DNA of 64,000 bases, taken from positions 69,730,537 to 69,794,536 of the forward strand of contig NC_134401.1 of the NCBI RefSeq assembly GCF_050003625.1, given 5' to 3'. Below the pieces are notes generated by a model that was not told the origin of the DNA, searched no databases, and was given only the letters and a program-made list of their open reading frames with translations. The position numbers were made by a program, and so were the translations under genes. Shown piece after piece: positions 54,486 through 64,000 of this stretch. How positions within the stretch are numbered: the first letter of the stretch is position 1; every line of letters starts with the position of its first letter. The DNA comes from Haematobia irritans. Taxonomy: Eukaryota > Arthropoda > Insecta > Diptera > Muscidae.

Positions 54486-55466
54486 CTAGGGTAGAACACA
54501 ATTTTAGTAAAAAAATATGGGAAACATTTAAATCTGAAGCAATTTTAAGGAAACTTCGCAAAAGTTTATTTATGAATTATCGCTCGATATATATGTATTA
54601 GAAGTTTAGGAAAATTAGAGTCATTTTTACAACTTTTCGACTAAGCAGTGGCGATTTAACAAGGAAAATGTTGGTATTTTGACCATTTTTGTCGAGATCA
54701 GAAAAACATATATATGGGAGCTATATCTAAATCTGAACCGATATCAACCAAATTTGGCACGCATAGTTACAATGCTAATTCTACTCCCTGTGCAAAATTT
54801 CAACCAAATCGGAGTAAAAATTGGACTCTGTGGTCATATGAGTGTAAATCGGGCGAAAGCTATATATGGGAGATATATCCAAATCTGAACAGATTTCAAC
54901 CAAATTTGGCACGCATAGTTACTATGCTAATTCTACTCCCTATGCAAAATTTCAACTAAATCGGAGCAAAAAATTGGCCTCTGTGGGCAAATGAGTGTAA
55001 ATCGGGCGAAAGCTATATATGGGAGCTATATCTAAATCTGAACCGATTTGTCTGATATTTTGCAAATTTTTCGAGACTCATAAAATATTCGGATGTACGG
55101 AATTTGAGGAAGATCGGTTGATATACACGCCAATTATGACCAGATCGGTGAAAAATATATATGACAGCTATATCTAAATCTGAACCGATTTTTTCCAAAA
55201 TCAATAGGGATCGTCTTTGAGTCGAAACAGGCCCTATACCAAATTTTAGGACAATCGGACTAAAACTGCGAGCTGTACTTTGCACACAAAAATACATCAA
55301 CAGACAGACAGACAGACAGACAGACGGACATCGCTAAATCGACTCTGAATTTAATTCTGAGCCGATCCGTATACTAAAAGGTTGGTCTATGATTACTCCT
55401 TCTTGGCGTTACATACAAATGCACAAACTTATACCCTGTGCCACAGTAGTGATGAAGGGTATAAAA
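54486..55466 (-). repeat. (GTCY)n-bearing dispersed repeat, inverse copy
   Basis: Reverse-complement counterpart of 7194-8010: GACAGACAGACAGACGGAC at 55302-55329, GGTATAAAAG end and repeated TATATGGGAGCTATATCTAAATCTGAACCG. The GTCGGCCCCGCC end is absent. Confidence 0.7.
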
Positions 55467-56240
55467 GCTCTTTACAATTAATGAAATTCTTTTTAAATTT
55501 ATTGACGTTTGGTATTTAGCAAAGGATTTTAAAGATAAGAGTAATCTAACTTTAACTTTTATTCGACCGCTGTGCGCCTACTACATCATACCTCACGTAG
55601 CGATCACAGTTTACTACGAACGGAATATACAACTCCTCCTTATTGCCACTTAGTATAGTATCACTTCATGGGCCTCTTCTATACTACATTTATTCCAATG
55701 ATTTGCCCGATAAAGTGAAATTTTCTAATATTCAAATATATTGAAGAGGTTTGAAGTAAGTACGTGTTTTCCAATCGCTCCGAAAGATTTGCTCATAAAT
55801 CCACTGTTTCGTCGTAAACCATCCAGACCTGCCGATTAACACAATCTTTGGGAATCAGTGAACCAGAAGAAGTTAGGAGAAGTGTAAGAACAAAGTGTAA
55901 ACTTAATAACTTCACAGTAAAAACTTCACAAATTTTCACATTCCCACAAACTTTCATTGGAAAATCGAAACAAAAATATATGCATTTTATGTTAACCGGT
56001 AATAACATTTTATCCGCGAAAATATGAACATAAATAAACAAAACAAATGAAGTTCATAAACTGTCAATTGGAGATAAAAACACAGTAAACGAAGCGTAAG
56101 TTGTTTCAAACAATACTTCAAACACTTAAATATGGCGAAGAAACTCGTAGGTAGTGTAGATATATAAGAATTAATGGCAGTTATGACAACTACCATGAAT
56201 AAGCCACTTGATTTTCCATGATATTCCAAGCAAGCCCGAT
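55467..56240. other. No gene seen
   Basis: AT-rich; the small minus-strand hydrophobic frames (55793-56041, 55987-56229) match nothing known to me. Confidence 0.4.
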
Positions 56241-56984
56241 ATCGATTAAATTAAGGTCGGAATAGTTACATACGATGACAAGATTGTAAAACTACATGAG
56301 GAAAATAGTAAACTTAAAGAGGAAATTGAAATTTTAAAGAACTCCCTTGAAAGAGAACGATAGCGCCACACGATGGTTAGAATATCAGATCACAAATGCC
56401 AAACTGTTATTTAAAGGAGTTGATGTGGTACATAGTCCAGTAGACTCTATCTCATTTGAAATAGTCTTTCTACTGGAAACTCACCTCTCCGAAGAAAAAA
56501 TTGACTTTAATACCGCTATATATTAGAATCTCAAACTGGAAAAATGAATTTGAAGAGGTAAAAAAAATATTTCGAAGATTGTGAAAATATAAGGATCGGA
56601 GAAATGCAACATGATATAATAATGAAGAGCCGGTTTATTTATAGAAGCAGAACAGAAAGGAGGCGGAACTCTAAAGATAAGGAGGTTAATTTAAATGGGT
56701 GTAAATTCATAAAACTATGCAACGAGTCGAATATGCTTATATAAATGGTCTGACAACAGGGGATGATGAGGGAATTTCGCCTACCTAAGCAGTAGAGGCG
56801 AATCTGTAATCTACTTTTGTGGGCAAGGTAATTAGATTATATATAGATGAACAGATTTGGTCGCACCATTTACAAATTATAGTAGAATGGAATGTTTAGA
56901 AAACATCACCTCAAAACTTAAACTGCTTCCAGAACTAATTTGGAAACATGAAAAACGAGAAGGTTACCAAAGAAATCTTAATAC

Positions 56985-57036
56985 AGACTGAATAGTGAGT
57001 GAGCCTGATGCATCGGGATGCCACCTAACCTAACCT
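56985..57036 (+). mobile_element. SINE/LOA 3' tail scrap
   Basis: GACTGAATAGTGAGTGAGCC, CATCGGGATGCCAC and CTAACCTAACC match the terminal part of the SINE; the head is missing. Confidence 0.65.
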
Positions 57037-57290
57037 AATACAGAGATCAGTAAGGTACTGAGGCAAGGAACTATCATGAGCATTACCATACTTACTAATA
57101 TAATCAAACAATCGATCCAACAAAGGCTACACAATCGTATAACCCTAACAAAAGTATAACCCTAATACAGAGATCAGTAAGGTACTGAGGCAAGGAACTA
57201 TTATGAACATTACCATACTTACTAATATAATCAAACAATCGATCCAACAAAGGCTACACAATCGTATAACCCTAACAAAAGTGGTTTACC
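57037..57290. repeat. Two-copy tandem repeat, period 127 bp
   Basis: CAGAGATCAGTAAGGTACTG starts at 57041 and again at 57168; both copies run through ATCGATCCAACAAAGG and AACCCTAACAAAAGT with only a few substitutions. Confidence 0.85.
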
Positions 57291-58234
57291 AGTGAATGCC
57301 TTTGGTCCCGAAGAAGTCCTTTAAATGTCTAAAGATAAAAAGACATATTTGAAAGCTAAGGCCAAATACATGGAGGTATTGAAGCTGGAAAAACAGAAAT
57401 ATGAAGAGAAACTAAACAATATGATTAATAGTACCGTGAGTGGAAGTGGCTTGTGGAAGTTAGCAAAGGAAATAATCAAGATAATAGAATATGATATTTT
57501 GTAACATCCTCCATTCGAAAAGTTATTAAGCACCAGGACAGAATCCCTTATAAGTTTTATATAAATGCATCAGATATATTTCTCGAAGAGCTCGCAAAGA
57601 CCTTTACAAATATTTACAATAAAGGACGTATAGAAGAAGCCTTTTCGAAAACAATTATCTTCTCCATTTATAAAAAAGGGGACGTAAATGACCCGGGCAA
57701 TTACAGGGCGATATCATTCATGAACACAGCTGCAAAAATTCCTATGGTTATACTCAATGAGAGACTTTGGGTGAATGAAATGTATATTGCGGTAGAATTT
57801 CAAGTTGGATTTAGAAAAAAAAATATTGTACAATCCATAATGCATATAACTTAGCCTCAATTGTGAGCATAAAGCTAAACGAAAAAAAAGTTTACATATT
57901 TTTCCGAGCAGCTTTCGACAAAGTGTCACGAAATCATTTTTATAAAGTTTTCACAATGGTACTATCTTTTAAATTCATCAAACTTATTGAAAATATATAT
58001 GAAAACCCGCAATCGGCGGTATGGACCGGAGAGAAAATTTCTGACTATTTTCTAACATCTTCGGGGGATGTCTTCTATATCCGCTTTTTTCGCCTTATAC
58101 ATATATTAATGACCTGCATGACTACCTGGAAGGAGGTTTAAAGATAAATGGGAAAAATCTTCGAAAACTATTATACAAATAAGTCATCGTTGTAGTTCAT
58201 CAGAGAAACACTTCCTGATACGTTCTAACCATCT

Positions 58235-58540
58235 TTGGAAGCAACTCCCAAATCATCTTCAAACTCATCGAATCTGGGAGAGAACAGTCGAGTGGTCTCT
58301 CCTAGATTCGATGAACATTTCACATTATTGAGAAAGGTAGCAGAATGTCTCAAATATGCAAAATTCAACATACATGTCGACAAAAGTAAATTTTTCTGCA
58401 GGATATTCGATATTTAAGACGGTTGTATTCCTACCGATGACACCAAGGAGGAAGCAATAAGGGAATTTCCGATCAGAGAACTGCAATCGGTGGCCTTTTT
58501 CGTATTGCGATCTTACCCACTAAATATCGGTGGCAGTGAG
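58235..58540 (+). pseudogene. Ty3/gypsy RT fragment
   Basis: FDEHFTLLRKVAECLKYAKF, VDKSKFFCR, then after a stop DDTKEEAIREFPI, matching the palm-thumb junction of gypsy RT. Short, isolated, not open. Confidence 0.55.
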
Positions 58541-58867
58541 TAAGACACCAATTACCGTGCGATCTCTTAAGAAAAAAGAAACACCACCGGTATATACCCA
58601 TTTTCGTTTGCAGTATTTTGCGGTCTTAAACCAATCGGCATTGTAGCAATGCTCGGTAAAAATAAAACGAGTGTGGTAGTATACATACACTTAAGTGTGA
58701 TTGCACTCAACAACTACCAGCAGTTGGCATTAGCTTGACAGAATTGAGAGAGTTCCAAAGAAGAGAATACCAAATTGCTGAGATATGAGGGAAACAATTT
58801 GAGTGATTGTTATTTTACGTTGTTTTCGAGAGACCAACACTCATACTAACAACCAACGACAGCCGTC
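58541..58867. other. No gene seen
   Basis: Unassigned; no frames or repeats recognised. Confidence 0.4.
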
Positions 58868-59095
58868 GCACAATTAAAAATTTAATTGATTCAACAAATT
58901 TTTTAATTGAAACAAAAATCAATCACAAAAATAATAGTATCAATTAGTTTTTTAATTGGATCAATTAACTTTTTAATTGACCTTCAATTAATTTTTTAAT
59001 TGATACTATCATTTCTGTGATTGAAGACATTTCAATTAAAAATTAATTGGATCAATTAATTTCGTGATTGAATCAGAAAAAAATTATTTTGTGTG
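58868..59095. repeat. AT-rich palindromic repeat, second copy
   Basis: Shares AATTAATTTTTTAATTGA and ATACTATCATTTCTGTGATTG blocks with 17465-17872 and ends TTTTGTGTG. Confidence 0.65.
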
Positions 59096-59303
59096 ATTGG
59101 TTCCAAATCGCTTTTTTGGAAATAATTCTGTAACTTTTGAACGGATAAAGATATCAACATAATTTTTCTGGCTACCATAAACTAAATTTTCACTCCGAGA
59201 CCACAGTTTTACTCCGATTTACTTGAAATTTTTCAAAAGGTAGCATAATCAATATTATAGCTATGCATGTCGAGTTTGGTTGAAATCGGTTCAGATTTAG
59301 ATA

Positions 59304-60451
59304 CACCCAGAGAAATGGTTGGTTGTAATTCGATAATTACAATGAGGAAATGATGTCAGTAACTTATTTTTTGTTACAAGAACAATGTTTAAATTATTTT
59401 CCCCATTATACATTCAACACGACCATAAAAAAGTTCACAGGATCAAAACGAAATTCCCATAACCATTCAATTGGTAACAATAACCAATGCCGATAAATTT
59501 GGTTTTATGCTGCATAAAATTGTTGAGCTAACCACCAGCATAGTGAGACCTACATCATGGGAATCAACAAATGGTTGGTACAACCAAAAGTTGAGTATAC
59601 TAATAGAATCTTAGTTCAATTATAGGACGGGCGTAAGGTAGTTGTTGCAACAAATAAATATTTATATCAACATCGACATGGTAAATGATATGACGCTACA
59701 AAATTTGCAAAACGGGGAACAACATGTAGTTGATAATAGTCCGCAATACATTGAATAAAGTTTATCCCATAGAAAAGAAGTTGTCTTCAGGTAAGTATCG
59801 CACCGATTTATAAAAAAGGAATATTACAAAAGTTTCCATAAAAATTGCAGGCCTCATACACCAACAAAACACAAATACTTTTTACGGCAAGCGAGCCTTT
59901 TTTATTGTATTAAGAATACAGGAAGAGTCTAAGTGGATCTGTATTTATATCTAGAGGCTTAATGAAGAAATTTCTGGCAAGTATATATTGAATTAGGTTC
60001 TGTAGTTTGACCACATAATTGCAACCTAATAACCATCTGTCATTGGTATACAAACATTACCTATAAAAATTGTAAATTGTAATGTAAATTGATCTCACAT
60101 ATATGTAGATCAAAAGCCTTTGTTGTTGGCACCCTTTGTATTTATTTTCGTAGTTTATTATGATTGTAAATCTTGTAATAAATTAATAAAATCTCAGTAT
60201 AATCTGCCCTTTCATTTGATATTGGAATTTGGTTAGGATAATAGTAAAGAAAATTTAGGGCGGTTGCACCAACAAACAAAATAATTAATATGAAATTGCG
60301 ACAACCAATGCAAAGTTGATCCAACATACTACCATGTAGTTATAATTGCCAAATGTTAGTTGTGCTGACAGATATCATTGATAGTTGATGGAACCACCTG
60401 CTTTCGGTTGGCAAATAATTCGGTTGAGGCAACGAATTTGTTTTCTGGGTG
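59304..60451. mobile_element. Unclassified transposon, 1148 bp, CACCCAGA ends
   Basis: Inverted ends CACCCAGAGAAA and TTTTCTGGGTG are flanked by TA (59302-59303, 60452-60453). It is inserted in a (GTCY)n-repeat fragment whose GATTTAGATA and TATATCTTGCGCCCGAT halves abut it. The interior is AT-rich with no transposase seen. Superfamily unknown; a TA duplication would fit Tc1/mariner-like mobilisation. Confidence 0.6.
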
Positions 60452-60453
60452 TA

Positions 60454-60612
60454 TATATCTTGCGCCCGATATGCACTTATATGGCTCTCGAAGCCAGATA
60501 TTTTCCCTGATTTGTTTCAAATTTTGCATAAGAAGTATATTTGATAGTATCGCCAAGTGTGCCAAGTTTGATTTAAATTGGTTCAGATTTAGGTATAGCC
60601 ACCATATAAACG
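60454..60612 (+). repeat. (GTCY)n-repeat fragment, right part
   Basis: GCGCCCGATATGCACTTATATGG, CAAATTTTGCATAAGAAG and GGTTCAGATTTAGGTATAGC; the left part is at about 59150-59303. Confidence 0.55.
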
Positions 60613-60681
60613 TACATTTGCAGAAATGCATTATATTACCCGAGTTATTCAGTCTACACTGAGTTCTGATTAACAACAGAC

Positions 60682-61440
60682 GTGTTTACTTTTTGCGCTA
60701 CTATGACAAAAGTCTGTGGAGAGTGCAAAGTTGTAATTTCTATTTCTACTGGCGTTGGAACAGAATTCAACGAGTATATTAAATGTGCATCTTTATGTGG
60801 TCGATTCTTTTATACACAAGTCTCGCATTTGTCATCAGATCATATAAAATTGTTGATTAATTATCCAAACTTCCTATGACGTTGTGATTCCTGCATTGTC
60901 ATTTCAAATGATACAAAAAACAATTTCGATGTTCTCTTACAGCAAATGAGAGAAATGCAAAAGAAGTTGAGTAAAATCGAGAAAAAACTCAATGGTTGCA
61001 GTGATGATAATTCTATGTGTCTACATAAAAAAGAAAATATTGCGAATACAAACATAAACAAAGAGAATAATGTAACTGTTTCTCCTCTGCTCTCTTCCCC
61101 CACTGTTCCTGAGTTGAATAATGTGGATGAAGTGAACGAGAATTTTGTTGATGCGTTGACTGCACCTAGTGCCGAAGATTTTATCGCTGTCAGAAAGAAG
61201 AAAAGAAAAGGTGCCAATTCTGCTTCTAGCACATTTGAAGTAATGCATAGCATGAAATTTCTCCATGTCTCTAAATTCAAGACAACAACTAAACCTGAGG
61301 AAATTACCAAATATGTTGCTGATAAACTGGAAGTCAATTCATCCACTTTGACTTGTGTTAAGCTTGTTAAAAAAGATGCAGACTTATCTCAGCTCCATTT
61401 CGTCAATTTTAAACTTGGAGTTCCTGAAATCATCTTCTAG
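60682..61440 (+). pseudogene. LINE ORF1 with PHD-like zinc finger and coiled coil, one stop
   Basis: The frame is open from ATG 60682 to the TAG at 61438-61440 except for TGA at 60877-60879. N-terminal Cys/His pairs (CGECK, CASLCG, RCDSC after the stop) suggest a PHD-like finger. A helical segment (MREMQKKLSKIEKKL) follows, then an acidic/Asn-rich linker and a basic KKKRKG patch. The C-terminal domain (MKFLHVSKFKTTTKPEEITK) resembles the RRM-like end of CR1/jockey-group ORF1. The ORF2 endonuclease begins directly after it. Confidence 0.6.
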
Positions 61441-61631
61441 ATGATTAATATACTTTCACAACGCTGGTGGACTTCGAACTAAAACCAACGATATTTATCT
61501 ATCTGGATGCTCTCATGATTATGATGTCATCATTATTTTAGAGACTTGGCTGACGTCACAGTTTTTATCTAGTGAAATTTTAGATAATTTTTATACAATA
61601 TATCCAAGAGACAGAGTTCTTTATAACGACT
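61441..61631 (+). pseudogene. LINE endonuclease start, cut by LOA LINE
   Basis: Encodes YFHNAGGLRTKTNDIYLSG, DVIIILETWLTSQF and NFYTIYPRDRVLY, the first motifs of a LINE endonuclease (Glu in ETWL is catalytic). The LOA LINE tail follows at 61636. Confidence 0.75.
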
Positions 61632-61635
61632 AACT

Positions 61636-64000
61636 AGGTTAGGTTAGGTTAGGTTAAAGTGGCAGCCCGATTAAGATTCAGGCTCACTTAGACTATTCAG
61701 TCCATTGTGATACCACATTAACTAAAAGTACCTATTACATATGGGCACTTCTAGTTTTAACCGCTGAACCTTCTTGATTATTTTTCTTTGTTGAACCAAC
61801 CAGATTGTTCCAAAAATATTAGCAGACTGCTTAAGTTAACGTTTTCCAGATCCGCCAGTAATCTGAAGCTATATGCTCCTAAAAGTTGCTTGCGCTTTAC
61901 ACAAAATGCAGGACACTCACACAAGAGGTGTTTAATTGATTCTTTTTCCTCCGCATCATGACAGCTCATACAATAGTCATTATACTTCGCGCCAATAGTT
62001 TTTGCAAAATCTCCTATCAGGCAGCGACCCGTTATAGCAGATATCAGGAGTGATATCTGACGTCTCGAGAACATTAGCATATCTAGTGTGCGGTTTAAGT
62101 TGAAATGGGGCCATATTTGCTTGGTGTCGTTACAACCCTTGCAATTCTCCCATCGAACATTTGCCATCATAACAGCCTTCTCACGCAGCATGAGCTTGCA
62201 GGTAGCTAGGGGCATACCAACAAATTCTAGTTCCCCTGGAATATGTAAGGTGGTCCCTAGCCTTGCCAACTCATCCGCTTCGCAGTTCCCCGGTATGTTC
62301 CTATGGCCAGGCACCCATATTAGGTGAATATTGTACTGCTCAGCCATCTCATTGAGAGATTTGCGGCAATCGATGGCCGTTTTCGAGTTGAGGAACACAG
62401 AGTCCAAGGATTTTATTGCAGGTTGACTGTCTGAGTATATATTAATGCCCACATTTTTTGGAACATTACTTCTCAGCCAATTCGCCACCTCTCTTATTGC
62501 TAATATTTCAGCCTGAAAAACACTACAGTGATCAGGTAATCTTTTCGCTATTCGAAGTTCCAGATCTTTAGAATATACTCCGGAACCCACTTGGCCATCC
62601 AATTTGGAGCCATCAGTGTAGAAATCTATATATCTTTTATTCCCCGGGGTCCGTGTACACCACGCCTCACTGTTGGGAATTAGAGTCTCAAACTTTTTGT
62701 CGAAAAGTGGACTCGCCAAAGTGTAATCCACTACGTTAGGCACATCTGGCATTATTTTGAGGACCGAACTGTGACCGTAACTTTTTTCCGACCACAGCGA
62801 TAGCTCGCGCAACCGCACAGCCGTTGTTGCAGCTGACTGTTTGGCCAAAATGTCTAAAGGCAATAGATGCAGTATGACATTAAGGGAGTTTGTTCCTGTC
62901 TTGCTGAATGCACCTGAGATACACAAGCACGCCATACGCTGAACTTTATCTAAACCTGTCGGTTTCTGAAGTGCCGGCCACCAGACTACAACACCATATA
63001 GCATTATAGGTCTAACCACTGCCGTGTATAGCCAATGTACAATTTTTGGTTTCAGTCCCCACTTTTTCCCTATTGCCTTTTTGCACGAGTATAAAGCTAC
63101 CGTTGCTTTCCTCGCCCTTTCTTCAATATTAAGCTTAAAGTTCAGCTTCCTGTACAAAATAACGCCAAGGTATTTTGCACACTCCCTAAAGGGAATTTCA
63201 ATACCCCCTAAGGAAATGGGCCTAACTGTGGGAGTTTTGCGATCTTTGCAGTACATGACTATTTCTGTCTTTGCAGGATTTACCCCAAGACCATTATCTT
63301 TCGCCCATTTCTCAGTCATCCGGAGGGCTCTCTGTATAATATCTCTAATTGTTGATGGGAATTTTCCCCTGACTGCTAGCGCCACATCATCTGCGTATGC
63401 CACCACTTGTATCCTTTCTTTTTCTAGGGAAACCAGAAGGTCGTTTATAGCAACATTCCAAAGAAGAGGTGATAGAACTCCTCCTTGAGGAGTGCCTCTG
63501 TTCACATACTTATGTATGTTTGCTTGTCCTAGTGTGGCTGAAATACGTCTCTTCATTAGCAGTTCGTCTAACAGCCTGAGTATACATGGATCAACATTCA
63601 GAGTTGTCAGTCCATTTAATATCGAGCTCGGATGGACATTATTGAACGCCCCTTCGATGTCTAGAAACGCCACGATTGTGTATTCTTTGACAGATAGTGA
63701 GCTTTCAATAAAGCTGACTAGTTCATGTAGTGCGGTCTCAGTAGACCTGCCCTTCGAGTATGCATGCTGTCGTTTCGAGAACAAACTTGAATCGATGCTA
63801 GTTCTAAGATAAATATCTATCATCCTCTCCAGAGTCTTAAGTAGGAATGAGGATAAGCTGATTGGTCGGAAATCCTTCGCCCTCGAGTGAGAGGCTTTTC
63901 CCGCTTTAGGTATGAAAACGACTTTGATTCCCTCCACTTTCGTGGAATATATCTAAGTTGATACATCCTATATATATCGCCGACAACCAGGGCATAATTC
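61636..64000 (-). mobile_element. LOA-type LINE (copy F), runs off window
   Basis: Minus-strand 3' part with a tail of four AGGTT (plus strand) repeats and the shared 3' UTR. The 5' portion lies beyond position 64000. Confidence 0.92.
61778..63937 (-). pseudogene. LOA-type LINE ORF2, long open RT-RNase H part
   Basis: A 719-codon open frame covers RT (AFLDIEGAFNNV, GTPQGGVLSPLLWN, VVAYADDVALAV), RNase H (YTDGSKLDG, AEILAIREV, YSDSQPAIKSLD, CEADELARLG) and the terminal zinc-like motif (CMSCHDAEEKESIKHLLCECP). All catalytic residues appear present and the true stop is reached (NKEK). A frameshift at about 63937 breaks the frame toward the endonuclease, which is outside or at the window edge. 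Confidence 0.9.

Larger units (their letters stand above)
56245..58180 (+). pseudogene. Highly decayed LINE (endonuclease and RT remnants)
   Basis: Plus-strand fragments in changing frames: a coiled coil (VKLHEENSKLKEEIEILKNS at 56287), an endonuclease C-terminal piece (RRNSKDKEVNLNGCKFIKLC at 56660-56720), RT (YKKGDVNDPGNYRAISFMNT at 57670-57725) and FRAAFDKVSRNHFYK (57905). ENIYENPQSAVWTGEKISDY (57990) follows. The catalytic box is gone. The clade cannot be fixed. A SINE/LINE tail scrap and a 127-bp tandem duplication sit inside. Confidence 0.6.

Overview
The window reads as insect nuclear DNA from a heterochromatin-like, transposon-dense region. The most likely source is a calyptrate (muscid-type) fly. 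That is an inference from irritans-type mariner elements, a hobo/Hermes-type hAT end, BEL/Pao and Ty3/gypsy elements, a LINE of the I/LOA group, and (GTCY)n-bearing fold-type repeats ending in TATACCC/GGGTATAA. I found no convincing host protein-coding gene, rRNA gene or CRISPR array. Nearly every coding-like stretch is a transposon, usually decayed.

Layout. 1-4880: BEL/Pao pol remnant (+), a CCHC zinc-knuckle ORF just after it, a piggyBac-like MITE, and a Pao protease fragment behind a 40-bp mariner scrap. 4880-11240: AT-rich DNA, then a 5-kb foldback element (6234-11240) whose arms carry tRNA-like modules and whose centre holds a (GTCY)n repeat, MITEs and a truncated mariner. 11241-17900: palindromic repeats, an unclassified transposon with CCAGCTAGC ends (13196-14780), a mariner (15028-16294), a pogo-like MITE and an AT-rich palindromic repeat. 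17928-22094: a 5'-truncated LOA-type LINE followed by a full tRNA-derived SINE with the same 3' tail. 22153-31455: a Ty3/gypsy element on the minus strand (about 23100-30585) riddled with hAT-type insertions and a DD37E mariner-like element, part of it tandemly duplicated in 2.4-kb units (24001-26437, 26438-28766). 31466-37314: a decayed full-span LOA LINE with another LOA copy inside it. 37595-54479: a BEL/Pao element on the minus strand with a recognisable 5' LTR and PBS. It contains two mariners and a TTAA MITE. One mariner contains a CR1-like LINE, and that LINE contains a nearly intact LOA LINE (45148-50168). 54486-64000: (GTCY)n repeat, decayed LINE and gypsy fragments, a transposon with CACCCAGA ends, another LINE ORF1, and a sixth LOA copy running off the window.

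How the parts relate. The LOA LINE is the dominant recent mobile element (six copies). Its 3' end is shared with the tRNA-derived SINE, so the LINE is the probable source of SINE mobility. Several insertions have exact target duplications, which give a relative order of events. Two DD37E transposase copies share a TAG stop exactly where the third catalytic residue should be. All family assignments come from reading motifs by eye; no database search was run.
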